64,000 nt of DNA from Kineothrix alysoides (GCF_000732725.1 NZ_JPNB01000001.1:1178001-1242000); one strand, 5' to 3'; shown: positions 32,201 to 41,135, counted from the first letter of the stretch. The notes: generated by a model not told the origin, from the letters alone. A program made the numbers and translations.

Positions 32201-34393
32201 AATGTATATCAGATAGCGGTATCCGGTGGGGAATATATGCTGGAATATGGTTTTACGATTCAGAATATAGGAGCCGTTTCAGGCAATACGAAATACCATT
32301 GTGAGCTATATATTGATATCAATGCCGACGGAAAGTTTTCTCCTCTTGAGAGAATCGATGATATTTCCATTACACAGGGTAGTTCTTCAATACCGTCGAA
32401 CGGGTTGACGGCAGGAGTTCCATATACTTTGCGCCGCAAAGTGCCTGACGGTTATAAAGGGGTGCTCAACTGGAAGATTGAGCTTGTGCAGGTAGATAAT
32501 GATAATATTCGGACATCTATGTCCGGCTATAGCCAGATGATAGGACTTGAACCGGAAACAATTCGTATTTTACAAATATGCAGAGGACCGCTGTATTGGG
32601 ACGGAGGAGCGGGCGCGCCCTGGCTTAGCGGTGGGGGCTGGTGGGGGGATTCTACCAACAGGCGCTTGAATCTGGAGGATGAGCTTAAAAATAATTCAAG
32701 TAATTATTATAAGCTTGTTCATGGAGGAATGATAAACGGAGTCAGTTACGAAGGAATTGAGGAAGATTTCAATATTGAGGTAAATTGTGTAACGATAGAG
32801 GAATTCCATGATATGTATGAGAGTGCTTCCGATAAGAAATCAGTTCTTCGCGATTACAATATGCTGATATTGGGCTTTTCTGACAGCTATCAGGATATAA
32901 AAGCAGAGTGCATTAATGGAGTCGGCGGCATTACTGAGTTCATCGAAAGTGGAAAAAGTGTGCTTTTTGCACATGACACCACTTCCTTCTTTAACTATGA
33001 CTACAAAGCTTACGGATACCCGGATAATAAATTCGATGTGAATTCTTACGGAGTTGTAGATGATAGCGGAAATCGAAGGAACAACTATTCTTACCAGAGG
33101 TATACGACCGATTTGCCATGGTCATATAACCTGAATACCTTTGTACGGCCATTGGTAGGTATGGATCGATATGGTGTAAATGAGCTGAATATTGTGAAGG
33201 ATGAAAATGGAACAGTAACATCAGTAAGCAATACGGAGAGAAGCAACCTTTTAAAAAAAGGAGCAGGGCTGCGTGTGTCGGATAATCCGATACTGAATAC
33301 CCAAGGATATGATATTGCATATAAGGCGAAGTCCAATAAAACTGAGACGGTAGCGGAGGTACAAGGATACACTTATTCCGTCATCGCATTAAAGGATCAG
33401 AACACTACTGCAAACAGAAAAGGCGAGAGGAATCAATATTTAAATTTTAACTTTTCTAAAATAAGCAATGGCATGGTAAAGGATGGGCAGATAGTCGATG
33501 GAAATGGCCAGAGTGACATGAATGCAGTGCAAGTCAACGGCGGACTGATTACCACATATCCATATAAATTAAAAGAGAAGTTTCCTATTTCCAATACACA
33601 TGCTCAATATTATCAGCTGAATCTGGATTCTGACAGCGATGCTGATGGAGAAGGTGACCTTGTTGTATGGTATTGCCTGGGAGAGGATCAAAGTGGAGGA
33701 GATAACATTTACTCTATTTCCCCCAATGATGTAGTGAATAATTATTATATTTATAACAAAGGGAATGTCACTTATACGGGCATGGGGCATAGTGGACGTC
33801 AAAGTGCTGAACCTGCTTATGTTGAGGAAGCAAAGCTTTTTATTAACACGATTATTGCTGCTTATACAGCCAGTGTAAGGTCTCCGGAAGTGATGATTAT
33901 AAATGAAAAGACGCAGAGAAAACTGAATGATATTTATAGTTACTACGATGCAATGAATAATATACACTTAAATGACAACATGCAGGATTATCAGAAGGTG
34001 TACTTTACTGTTAATGATAATAACTTTGTAAAGGGTGACAGAAAAATTGCCGTTTCATTCTATAGGGAGGCACCGGAAGGGGATAAGGAAATAAGTTATA
34101 AAGGATATAACTACAAGGTTTTTGTCATGGAAGGACTGCCTGTTTTCCGGGGAGACGCTGATGATAATGATACCAATGATGCCCTCGCAGATAGTAACGC
34201 GCTTGTCAGCGGAGGTCTGTATTACGTGCGGATTCCGAGAACATTGCTGGAATATCGGGAAGGAGCAGGTGTAAGACAGTCTTTGTATGTTGAAGCCTGC
34301 GGTAAAATAAAGCGCTATAATCAGGAAATAACGACACCGGCTGTTTACGATAAAGTAGATATGGTTTCACTGCAATTATTTGAATTGGATTAA
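29273..34393 (+). CDS. Giant secreted DUF5057 protein, candidate pilus-tip or surface protein
   Basis: 1706 residues. The N-terminal signal peptide (KIRILITGILIISLGLPSAA, SLYA) suggests Sec export without a lipobox or LPXTG anchor. The mature start YKILEIVPDKSVSRAGFYFA is the hallmark of DUF5057 proteins of clostridia. Residues 290-364 are a Pro/Ser/Glu repeat made of 10-residue ESGxxESKxP units. The ILxIxP-type motif recurs further on (LNILDIEPTIPDKNSYPLTA; IRILQICRGPLYWDGGAG), suggesting repeated Rossmann-like or glutaminase-like domains. It is the last gene of the pilus operon, 23 bases after the PilW-like gene. Its role is unknown; operon position makes a PilY1-like partner the best guess. 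Confidence 0.75.
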   Translation: MKRRRKIRILITGILIISLGLPSAASLYARETLNGISEKRELIASREDSTYKILEIVPDKSVSRAGFYFAGQEPFSIYGEDGEILFDSWEDDGQSIRPWQSVLELFPSEEERHDYLNLLYDRIKADDRIKGLVEKEEQNNPEQSPITYMEYKEVSEEEYEKEPDKYQKYEVAAGEKLGYFNRVDSEDYTGKRYDVQFVYDGEMQADSAGSFYRVTEEAQKIDVWDTSWDFWENGDVYVSNSDGSYSYAGKLKDIREASEQDTGAGLGTGETEEEGTEALEPENSELEPSESGNPESKPPESGSSESKAPESGSSESKAPESGNPESKPLESGSTESKAPESGNQEPKSPESGNPEPENTGSGNVQGETVNTEWKLYSAPVTEHQDIQDTPVALEEPEEDNILNEPAAGEETEYWYLKFEKIEYEELEADKQYYRAGHYEESEEGAWLFKLMTVDSPYLDTVLFGDTVIYYEGGFINNEWFKRYAYDMEEDILDSFQTKVTVMTIDKLNNWMSEGHSYEEFDFILIQDGSFVSEDGELKGGFIDGADFDKENAERLFSDIISHKIPAVVDSSIVFAKDTSAEEVNMVLNQPMNRDKPYLWKLAALLMQESPDKFMPQDASVAFNFNMIDSATWQSIEGLEGFVADKDKSYVNRNIYVCYEKSFINEGFDRVIWNDSSLGQEKVNANMEGFDDVLLEIENENMYREAEASWVGEPLSTDICESAVLRYIINYEYQRAVYLKSSLNILDIEPTIPDKNSYPLTAGDVMKWIAKDSPITIDNIKITTMTVSEFIGKTEDLNANYDMIYIGTDTDKLNMQNERTIFNDSSMTGLVYFHAGDYRYSDARLGGLLQRDYYSPTKLYEWVKVRYSGLDLTKEKLQALNSYADASYPIVLSENFYTQDSEGETIINESYIDNSSYMYEFSNEMLKKNKKNVFSKKILDGASEGGKAGIKLFSFYINRPKLKLIDTRVKCDYISPNNVYQIAVSGGEYMLEYGFTIQNIGAVSGNTKYHCELYIDINADGKFSPLERIDDISITQGSSSIPSNGLTAGVPYTLRRKVPDGYKGVLNWKIELVQVDNDNIRTSMSGYSQMIGLEPETIRILQICRGPLYWDGGAGAPWLSGGGWWGDSTNRRLNLEDELKNNSSNYYKLVHGGMINGVSYEGIEEDFNIEVNCVTIEEFHDMYESASDKKSVLRDYNMLILGFSDSYQDIKAECINGVGGITEFIESGKSVLFAHDTTSFFNYDYKAYGYPDNKFDVNSYGVVDDSGNRRNNYSYQRYTTDLPWSYNLNTFVRPLVGMDRYGVNELNIVKDENGTVTSVSNTERSNLLKKGAGLRVSDNPILNTQGYDIAYKAKSNKTETVAEVQGYTYSVIALKDQNTTANRKGERNQYLNFNFSKISNGMVKDGQIVDGNGQSDMNAVQVNGGLITTYPYKLKEKFPISNTHAQYYQLNLDSDSDADGEGDLVVWYCLGEDQSGGDNIYSISPNDVVNNYYIYNKGNVTYTGMGHSGRQSAEPAYVEEAKLFINTIIAAYTASVRSPEVMIINEKTQRKLNDIYSYYDAMNNIHLNDNMQDYQKVYFTVNDNNFVKGDRKIAVSFYREAPEGDKEISYKGYNYKVFVMEGLPVFRGDADDNDTNDALADSNALVSGGLYYVRIPRTLLEYREGAGVRQSLYVEACGKIKRYNQEITTPAVYDKVDMVSLQLFELD
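30140..30363 (+). repeat. 30-nt tandem repeats coding an ESGxxESKxP linker
   Basis: Seven units of 30 nt, each starting GAATC(A/C/G)GGAA, run from 30140 to 30349, then a partial unit. Units two and three are nearly identical, typical of recent slippage. The frame is kept, so copy-number change would alter linker length. Confidence 0.85.
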
Positions 34394-34425
34394 TAAAAAA
34401 AAGAATAGTTTATGTCGTAAAGATG

Positions 34426-34456
34426 AACTGCTCCTATCAAACAAATGGGAGCAGTT
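34426..34456 (+). terminator. Probable terminator of the pilus operon
   Basis: AACTGCTCC and GGAGCAGTT make a 9 bp stem with a 13-base loop; the T-run is poor. The rest of 34394-34628 is AT-rich leader for cheV with a -10-like TATAAT at 34563. Confidence 0.55.
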
Positions 34457-34628
34457 TGGCCTGTAATCAATGGAAATATTAATAAAACAACATGTGAAAT
34501 CAGAAAATCAGAAAATATAAATAAAATGGTATTTAATTGTATTTTTTTTTAGAAATGTATGTTATAATTAGTCAAAGTTAATGTGTTTTGGTAAAAATTG
34601 ATGAATAAATGGCGTGAGGTGGATGAAT

Positions 34629-35534
34629 ATGGATACAAATATTCTGCTGGAAAATGGAACAAATGAGTTGGAAGTTTTAGAGTTCGTACTGGAAGGACAG
34701 CATTATGGAATAAATGTTGCTAAGATAAGAGAAATTATTCCTTATCAGGAAGTTACGCCGGTTCCGAATGCTCATCCGAGTATCGAAGGAATTTTTATGC
34801 CGCGTGATACGATGATAACGGCAATTAGTTTGAGAAATTGTCTTCAGATGAGGGAATATAATAATGAAGAATTGAACACTTCTTTATTTATAGTGACGAA
34901 TTTCAATAAGCTTGATATCGCATTTCATGTAGATGCCGTTATGGGTATACATAGAGTTTCATGGAATCAGATCATCAAGCCGGGAACTACCGTTTCTACC
35001 AGTGAAGACGGAATTTCTACAGGTATTATTAAGATTAACGGTAAATTGATAATTATTTTGGATTTTGAAAAGATTGTTACCGACATCAATCCTGAGACGG
35101 GACTGAAGGTGTCTGAAATAGATGAACTGGGACATCGCCCACAGCGCAATGTGCCAATTTTAATTGCAGAGGATTCCCCTCTTTTGAATAAGCTGATCGT
35201 GGATTCTTTGAGGCAGGCAGGATATGTTAATCTTATCCATACGGAGAACGGAAAGCAGGCATATGATGTAATTACTGCATGCAAAGAGGATGGCACGTTG
35301 AACCAGCATGTGCAGTGTATTATTACGGATATAGAGATGCCCGTAATGGATGGACATCGTCTGACTAAATTGGTAAAAGAAGATGAAGAGACGAAAAACA
35401 TTCCCGTTATTATTTTCTCTTCGTTAGTGAATGAAGAGATGAAGAGAAAGGGTGAAGCTCTTGGTGCAGATGCACAGTTGTCTAAGCCGGAGATTGGTAA
35501 CTTGGTTCATGTAATTGATAGATTAATAAAGTAA
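34629..35534 (+). CDS. cheV: Chemotaxis protein CheV (CheW + receiver)
   Basis: 301 residues from the ATG at 34629, set by GAGGTGG at 34616-34622. An N-terminal CheW domain (YGINVAKIREIIPYQEVTPV, ILDFEKIVTDINPETG) covers about 15-160. A receiver domain covers about 175-300, with IAEDSPL, phospho-acceptor Asp in ITDIEMPVMDG, IIFSS and LSKPE. CheV couples receptors to CheA and allows adaptation through phosphorylation. No other che genes are close. Position just after the pilus operon hints at a link between chemosensing and twitching, but it has its own promoter region and terminator. Confidence 0.93.
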   Translation: MDTNILLENGTNELEVLEFVLEGQHYGINVAKIREIIPYQEVTPVPNAHPSIEGIFMPRDTMITAISLRNCLQMREYNNEELNTSLFIVTNFNKLDIAFHVDAVMGIHRVSWNQIIKPGTTVSTSEDGISTGIIKINGKLIIILDFEKIVTDINPETGLKVSEIDELGHRPQRNVPILIAEDSPLLNKLIVDSLRQAGYVNLIHTENGKQAYDVITACKEDGTLNQHVQCIITDIEMPVMDGHRLTKLVKEDEETKNIPVIIFSSLVNEEMKRKGEALGADAQLSKPEIGNLVHVIDRLIK

Positions 35535-35558
35535 TATTAATAATACATAATATGGGAT

Positions 35559-35592
35559 TAAAAAGAGCGGGATTAATTCCTCGCTCTTTTTT
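35559..35592 (+). terminator. Rho-independent terminator after cheV
   Basis: AAAAGAGCG and CGCTCTTTTTTT with an 11-base loop. Confidence 0.8.
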
Positions 35593-35627
35593 TGAGACTT
35601 CTTTGAAGAAACGAAAGGAATTACCGG

Positions 35628-36422
35628 ATGGATGATATAAAGAAGCTTATGACGGATAGTATACAAAACGCAGATATGGTGCTGGTAGGTATCGGTGAAG
35701 AGTTTAGGGAGAATTTTTTGGAAATGAAAGGAAATCCCCAATATAAACATTTTTGGGATCGAGCAGAAGAGACAGAAGAGTATAACTGGATGCTTCCATA
35801 TGTGGAAAAACTATACTTGCGGGAACACAAAAATGAGAAAATAATGAAAGCTTATGATGGACTTGGAAAGCTGTTGGAGGGAAAAAATTATTATATTGTC
35901 TCTACATGTACGGATGATTGTGTTTACGATGCCGGATTTGAGGAAGACAGGATAGTAACGCCCTGCGGCGGATATCGTTTTGTGCAGTGTGAGGACAATT
36001 GCGGAAACAGGATAGAGGAACCGGATGAGGAGGTTCTGGGACAAATACATCGTAGCATTAAAACCGGAGAAGAAGGGGTGAAAATAGATAAGCCGCTTTG
36101 CATAAACTGTAAAAAAAATCTGGTATTCAATAACGTAAATGCCGGCCATTATGCGGAGGAGGGTTACTTGAATCAGTGGAACCACTATACGAAATGGCTT
36201 CAGGGAACGGTGAACAGAAAGATCTGTGTTGTGGAGCTGGGGGTAGGAATGCAGTTTCCGACGGTAATCCGTTGGCCCTTTGAAAAAGTAGTTTTTTTTA
36301 ACCAGAAATCCAGTTTTTTTAGAATACATAGTAAATTACATCAATTGACGGAAGAAATCAAAGAAAGAGGGTACTCTGTGAAAGAAAATTCGACAGATTT
36401 TATCATAAATTGGTTTGTCTAA
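35628..36422 (+). CDS. Divergent sirtuin-like (SIR2 superfamily) protein
   Basis: 264 residues. The sirtuin fold is suggested by ADMVLVGIGEEF (in place of the GAGxS loop), by YYIVSTCTDDCVYDAGFEED and by GGYRFVQCEDNC followed by LCINCKKNL (a Cys4 zinc site). KICVVELGVGMQFPTVIRWP matches the late Rossmann strand. Compared with active sirtuins, the TQN motif is STC and the catalytic His of the LHG motif aligns with a Cys (TPCGGY), so deacetylase activity is doubtful. ADP-ribose-related chemistry as in macrodomain-linked SirTM is possible, but no macrodomain or lipoylation gene is adjacent. A single-gene unit with GAAAGGAATT upstream. Confidence 0.6.
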   Translation: MDDIKKLMTDSIQNADMVLVGIGEEFRENFLEMKGNPQYKHFWDRAEETEEYNWMLPYVEKLYLREHKNEKIMKAYDGLGKLLEGKNYYIVSTCTDDCVYDAGFEEDRIVTPCGGYRFVQCEDNCGNRIEEPDEEVLGQIHRSIKTGEEGVKIDKPLCINCKKNLVFNNVNAGHYAEEGYLNQWNHYTKWLQGTVNRKICVVELGVGMQFPTVIRWPFEKVVFFNQKSSFFRIHSKLHQLTEEIKERGYSVKENSTDFIINWFV

Positions 36423-36500
36423 TGAAGATATGTATGATAAACTATGAAAGGAAGTATCAGTAATAAGAATATATAAATATAAGAAATGTGAGGGTGTTTC

Positions 36501-38636
36501 ATGGGTTCAGATGAAGAATATTTGGATGACTTGCTTAAGTCCATCATGGAAAATGAAGATGAGAATGAAGACAATCCTTCAGAGGCGGAAGATGAAGCGG
36601 ATACGGAAGTAATGACAGAAGGTACGCAGGAGAATGCACCGACTGATGGGGAGTTGGCAGTAGAGGATGACTTTTTCTTAAATGATTTTGCGATTCAGGA
36701 GCCTGATATAGACGATATAGATGCGGAGCACATGGATCTGGAGGAAGAAGCAGATACCGATTCTTCGGATATATCAGATATTATGTCGGCTGATGAAATC
36801 AATGCGATGTTTACGGGAACGGAAGAAGCTCCCGATGAAGAAGAAATTGACGAATCAGAAGTTTCTTTTGGAGAAAACTTGTTTAGCGAAGGGGCTGACG
36901 AGGGAGAAACGTCTGGCAGTGAAGAAGATTTTTTTGACGGCACGGGCGAAGTGCCGGTTGGTGGAGGAGAAATATTTGACGGCGTAGACGATGCATTTAA
37001 TGTGGGAGATGCGCTTGCAGGATTGGATGATACATTCGACGATAATGGAGAGGCCCTTGACCACATGGATGATGCCTTTGCGAATGTGGAGGCTATGTTT
37101 GGCAGCGAAGAGGAAGAAAATAGCTCCGATGCGACTAATAATAACCGGGATGGAATAAGCTCCTTGCTGGGAGATGATAATGAGGAAATGGAAGCCGACG
37201 ATATGTTGGCTTTGTTAGAGAGCATGTCTGCTGAAATGGGCGAGGAAGAGGAACTTAATGCGGGTGCTGCTGTGTCAGAAGCAGATCTTGCAGTTCCTGA
37301 GGAGGCTTCGGAAAAAAAAGAACGCAAGAAAAAGAAGAAAGCCTTCCCAAAGCTATTTGGTAAAAAGAAAAAGGGCGATGAAGAGAAAGTTCCGGATGAA
37401 AAAGAATCTGATGCGATAGAGGAAGAAACGAAGGAAATAAGTGAAGAGGCTTCGGCAGAGCCGTCTACAGGGGAACCTGCGCAGAAAAAGCAGGGATTTT
37501 TTTCAAAGGCACTGTCTTTTTTGACGGAATCTGACGAGGGCATGGATGAGGCTGAGAGATTGAAGGTAACCCATGGAATGGAGCCTTCGGATGAAAACCG
37601 GAATATCTTACAGGAGCTGGACGCTGAGGATAAAAAGAAAAAGAAGAAGAAAGCGAAAGGCAAAAAGGGAGAAGCTTCGGAGGACGGAGCAGCGGATGAT
37701 AAAAAGGGAAAAGAAAAGAAGAAAAAAGAGAAGAAGCCCAAGCCGGTAAAGGAAGAGACTTCACAACCGGTAAGTGCTAAAAAGCCCAGGAAAAAAGTGT
37801 CCGTGAAAAATATTGCAATTATTACGGCGCTGTGCCTGACGCTTTCCGCTCTCGTAATTGTTATTGTAAGTGTTGTTCCGGATTTCTTCGAAAAGAGGAC
37901 AGCACGGGATGCCTATTATGAAGCCGACTATGCGCAGTCGTATGAATTATTATACGGCAAAAAGCTGGATGAAAGCGATACGATTATTTACAATAAATCT
38001 AAGATAATAATGAGTCTGAACCGTAAGCTTTCTTCTTATCATAACTATATGAGCATGGGAAAAGAGCTGGAGGCTTTGGATGCGCTGATGATGGGCGTGG
38101 AGAAATATCCCGAAATTATTACGGAAGCAAAGGAATACAACTCGACGCAGGAAGTGGATGCAGTATATGCGACGATTCTGAACATTTTGAGCGATAAATA
38201 TAATCTATCGGAGGAAGTGGCCAAGGTCATCATAGACTATGATGATTTGACTTATACGAGGAAGCTGGAATCTATTGTATATAAGACTCCTTTTATGCTG
38301 CCTGTGGAAGAGGAGCAAGCAGAAGGCAGTGAAGCGGCTTCCGCGGATATACTTCCTGAAGAGCAAGACCTTATAGAAGAAGATAGTCTTTCGGAACAAG
38401 TTTCGCCTGCTCAGCAGGTGTCAAATTCTTCCGCTTCGGATTCTTCGAATGAGGCAGCACAGGATGAGGAACAGTTGCCTTCTGATACTGCGGATAGTGC
38501 ATCAGGTACCGGTAATGCTCCGGTGCAAGAGCAGGTTGTCGAGGCTCCGACTCAGCCTGAGGGGTCTACAGGAAGTCAGGGACAGTTAATCCAGGGTGTA
38601 AAGCAACCGTTAGAGTTCCATATAAACGGAAATTAA
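36501..38636 (+). CDS. Acidic/Lys-rich single-pass membrane protein of unknown function
   Basis: 711 residues in four zones. Residues 1-270 are very acidic (DDFFLNDFAIQEPDIDDIDA) with repeated D(A/T)FD...GEA segments. Residues 270-435 are Lys-rich (KKERKKKKKAFPKLFGKKKK) and predicted cytoplasmic. One TM segment lies at about 438-460 (IAIITALCLTLSALVIVIVS). A helical, TPR-like extracellular part (YYEADYAQSYELLYGKKLDE) covers 465-600, with a Ser/Glu/Gln tail. No known family is recognised in full. The ribosome site is GAGGGTG. Large acidic disordered N-tails occur in cell-division and envelope scaffold proteins, but no function can be assigned. Confidence 0.75.
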   Translation: MGSDEEYLDDLLKSIMENEDENEDNPSEAEDEADTEVMTEGTQENAPTDGELAVEDDFFLNDFAIQEPDIDDIDAEHMDLEEEADTDSSDISDIMSADEINAMFTGTEEAPDEEEIDESEVSFGENLFSEGADEGETSGSEEDFFDGTGEVPVGGGEIFDGVDDAFNVGDALAGLDDTFDDNGEALDHMDDAFANVEAMFGSEEEENSSDATNNNRDGISSLLGDDNEEMEADDMLALLESMSAEMGEEEELNAGAAVSEADLAVPEEASEKKERKKKKKAFPKLFGKKKKGDEEKVPDEKESDAIEEETKEISEEASAEPSTGEPAQKKQGFFSKALSFLTESDEGMDEAERLKVTHGMEPSDENRNILQELDAEDKKKKKKKAKGKKGEASEDGAADDKKGKEKKKKEKKPKPVKEETSQPVSAKKPRKKVSVKNIAIITALCLTLSALVIVIVSVVPDFFEKRTARDAYYEADYAQSYELLYGKKLDESDTIIYNKSKIIMSLNRKLSSYHNYMSMGKELEALDALMMGVEKYPEIITEAKEYNSTQEVDAVYATILNILSDKYNLSEEVAKVIIDYDDLTYTRKLESIVYKTPFMLPVEEEQAEGSEAASADILPEEQDLIEEDSLSEQVSPAQQVSNSSASDSSNEAAQDEEQLPSDTADSASGTGNAPVQEQVVEAPTQPEGSTGSQGQLIQGVKQPLEFHINGN

Positions 38637-38735
38637 CGTTGTTATTTTTGGAATTTTGTGCAAAACAGTATAAAGTACCTCGCGGAATAGTGGCTGTGGA
38701 TAGCAGCAAATCAACGACAATGGGAAGTGACAAAA

Positions 38736-39356
38736 ATGGTAGCAATAATTGATTATGATGCGGGCAATATAAAGAGTGTGGAAAAGGCGCTTCTCTTTCT
38801 GGGCGAAGACGCGGTGGTTACCAGAGATAGGGATAGGATTCTTATGGCTGACCGGATAATTTTACCGGGAGTCGGTTCTTTTGGTGAAGCTATGAAAAGG
38901 ATTCGCGGATATGGGCTGGAGGACGTGATAAAGGAAGCTGTGGACGAAAAGATTCCTTTTCTTGGCATTTGCCTGGGGCTCCAGTTATTATTCGAAAAAA
39001 GCGAGGAAAGCGAAGGGATAAGCGGGCTCGGGGTTTTGGATGGAGAAATCGTGAGGATTCCGCCAAAAGAAGGGCTTAAAGTTCCTCAAATAGGGTGGAA
39101 TTCCTTGAGCTATCCGAATAAGGGAAAACTTTTCGAAGGAATATCGGAAAACGCTTACGTATATTTCGTTCATTCCTATTATTTGAGAGCGAAAGACGAC
39201 AGCATTGTTACGGCTACGACGGAATACGGTGAGCAGCTGCACGTTGCGGTAGAGAAGGATAATGTTTTTGCTTGTCAATTCCATCCGGAGAAGAGCTCGG
39301 ATATAGGATTGCATATTTTGAAAAATTTCATTCATATTCTAAAGGAGGGGAAATAG
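38736..39356 (+). CDS. hisH: Imidazole glycerol phosphate synthase, glutaminase subunit HisH
   Basis: 206 residues from ATG 38736 (GGGAAGTG ribosome site). Class I glutamine amidotransferase with nucleophile Cys in [11 protein letters not shown] and catalytic His/Glu in CQFHPEKSS; the start [17 protein letters not shown] is typical HisH. It releases ammonia from glutamine for HisF in histidine synthesis. The hisF ATG directly follows the hisH stop, so they are coupled. No other his genes are near. Confidence 0.95.
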   Translation: MVAIIDYDAGNIKSVEKALLFLGEDAVVTRDRDRILMADRIILPGVGSFGEAMKRIRGYGLEDVIKEAVDEKIPFLGICLGLQLLFEKSEESEGISGLGVLDGEIVRIPPKEGLKVPQIGWNSLSYPNKGKLFEGISENAYVYFVHSYYLRAKDDSIVTATTEYGEQLHVAVEKDNVFACQFHPEKSSDIGLHILKNFIHILKEGK

Positions 39357-40118
39357 ATGTATACAAAACGTATTATCCCTTGTTTGGATGTGCATAACGG
39401 AAGAGTCGTAAAAGGGGTCAATTTTGTAAATCTTAAGGATGCAGGCGATCCGGTGGAAATCGGCGAAGCATATGATAAGGCGGGCGCGGACGAGTTGGTT
39501 TTCCTGGATATTACGGCGTCCTCCGATGCCAGAGCTACTGTCGTGGATATGGTGAGGAGGGTCGCAGAACGCGTATTTATTCCCTTTACTGTTGGCGGCG
39601 GCATACGGACGGTGGAAGATTTTAAAGTTATTCTTAGAGAGGGTGCGGACAAGGTATCCATTAACTCATCTGCGATAAATACTCCTTCTCTTATCAGTGA
39701 GGCTGCGGATAAATTCGGAAGTCAATGCGTGGTAGTAGCTATCGATGCGAGAAGGCGGCCGGATGGTTCCGGATGGAACATATATAAAAACGGCGGTCGC
39801 ATAGACGTAGGCATGGATGCGGTAGAGTGGGCAATGAAAGCGTATAAGTTAGGCGCGGGAGAGATATTGCTTACGAGCATGGATTGTGACGGAACGAAGA
39901 ACGGCTATGATATCGAGCTTACAAGTACGATTGCGAATAGCATTCCTATTCCGGTCATCGCTTCCGGGGGAGCTGGCTGCGAAGAAGATTTTTATGCTGC
40001 GTTGACAGAGGGAAAAGCGGAGGCAGCTTTGGCAGCGTCGCTGTTCCATTATAAGGAGCTGGAGATAAACCAGGTAAAGAAATATTTGCAGCAAAAAGGC
40101 TTATCCGTAAGATTATAG
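39357..40118 (+). CDS. hisF: Imidazole glycerol phosphate synthase, cyclase subunit HisF
   Basis: 253 residues, TIM barrel. N-terminal [20 protein letters not shown] carries catalytic Asp11; the second catalytic Asp is in [18 protein letters not shown]; phosphate-binding loops GGGIRT and ASGGAG are present. It turns PRFAR and HisH-derived ammonia into IGP and AICAR. It starts immediately after the hisH stop with AAAGGAGGGG inside hisH. Confidence 0.96.
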   Translation: MYTKRIIPCLDVHNGRVVKGVNFVNLKDAGDPVEIGEAYDKAGADELVFLDITASSDARATVVDMVRRVAERVFIPFTVGGGIRTVEDFKVILREGADKVSINSSAINTPSLISEAADKFGSQCVVVAIDARRRPDGSGWNIYKNGGRIDVGMDAVEWAMKAYKLGAGEILLTSMDCDGTKNGYDIELTSTIANSIPIPVIASGGAGCEEDFYAALTEGKAEAALAASLFHYKELEINQVKKYLQQKGLSVRL

Positions 40119-40206
40119 GCATCTTGTATTTAAAATTGTGTAATTGCATTTGTCTAAAAGTCTTCGGGCCTTGAAATATATGATAGTAAAGGAGCAGGCT
40201 ACGAAC

Positions 40207-40884
40207 ATGGCTATGATTCAGAATGACTGGCTGGATTCTCTGCAACCGGAGTTTTCCAAGCCTTATTATAAACAGTTGTTTCAATTCGTGCAGAACGAAT
40301 ATAGTAAGACGGTCGTTTATCCGCCGGCGAATGATATTTTCAATGCATTTCATTTCACGCCGCTTCATGATGTTAAAGTAGTGCTGCTTGGGCAGGACCC
40401 TTATCATAACGAGCGTCAGGCACATGGATTGAGTTTTTCCGTTTTGCCGGAGCAGAAGGAAATTCCGCCCTCATTGCAGAACATTTATCAGGAGCTCAAT
40501 GAGGATTTGGGGTGCGATATTCCGAACAATGGGTATTTGAGAAAGTGGGCGGAGCAAGGCGTTCTGCTCTTGAATGCGGTACTGACAGTTCGGGCACATC
40601 AGGCGAATTCTCATCAGGGAAAGGGCTGGGAGAAGTTTACGGATGCGGTAATAGAGGCGGTGAACGCACAGGATAGGCCTGTCGTATTCTTTTTGTGGGG
40701 AAGGCCTGCTCAGAATAAAGCACCTATGTTGACCAATCCGAAGCATTTAATTCTTAAAGCACCGCATCCTAGTCCGCTGTCTGCATATCGTGGATTTTTC
40801 GGATGCAGGCATTTTAGCCAGGCTAATGAATTTTTGAAGGAAAACGGGATAGATCCGATTGATTGGCAGATTGAAAATATATAA
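40207..40884 (+). CDS. ung: Uracil-DNA glycosylase, family 1
   Basis: 225 residues from the ATG at 40207. The catalytic water-activating motif is GQDPYHNERQAHGLSFSV and the base-flip loop HPSPLSAYRGFFGCRHF; AVLTVRAHQANSH is also conserved. It removes uracil from DNA. Full family length. The 63-base upstream extension (TTG at 40144) is not family-like, and AAAGGAG lies about 10 bases before the chosen ATG. It is close behind hisF and may share its transcript. Confidence 0.95.
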   Translation: MAMIQNDWLDSLQPEFSKPYYKQLFQFVQNEYSKTVVYPPANDIFNAFHFTPLHDVKVVLLGQDPYHNERQAHGLSFSVLPEQKEIPPSLQNIYQELNEDLGCDIPNNGYLRKWAEQGVLLLNAVLTVRAHQANSHQGKGWEKFTDAVIEAVNAQDRPVVFFLWGRPAQNKAPMLTNPKHLILKAPHPSPLSAYRGFFGCRHFSQANEFLKENGIDPIDWQIENI

Positions 40885-40932
40885 TAAATATATAGTGAAT
40901 ATAGTGACAAGATTAATATTTACGCTGTAATG

Positions 40933-40974
40933 ACAAAGATCCGAGGCCTTGTGGAAAGCTTCGGGTCTTTTTTA
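40933..40974 (+). terminator. Rho-independent terminator after ung
   Basis: AAGATCCGA and TCGGGTCTT-type arms pair, followed by TTTTTTATC. Confidence 0.65.
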
Positions 40975-40992
40975 TCACAGGAAGACAAACGA

Positions 40993-41072
40993 TGCGCAGC
41001 TATGCGCACAGAACAAAAGCTGTGCTGTCAAAGTATTTGGCCGTTAGAGTGCGCAGGGTACACTTTTGTTCT
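40993..41072. repeat. Dispersed hairpin repeat, copy 3
   Basis: TGCGCAGCTATGCGCACAGA at the start and ACACTTTTGTTCT at the end, with GAACAAAAG/CTTTTGTTC arms. Same family as 341-415 and 3055-3133. It lies between a terminator and the next promoter. Confidence 0.8.
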
Positions 41073-41135
41073 CAGGATAAGATTAAAGGCAAGGCAATGG
41101 ATAATTGAGAAAAAATATCAACTTTAGAATAGCTG

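Noticed and set aside
36695-37741. 348-codon minus-strand ORF opposite the acidic protein gene
   Set aside because: A Ser/Phe/Ala-rich mirror of GAA/GAT/AAG-rich codons; no ribosome site and no family.
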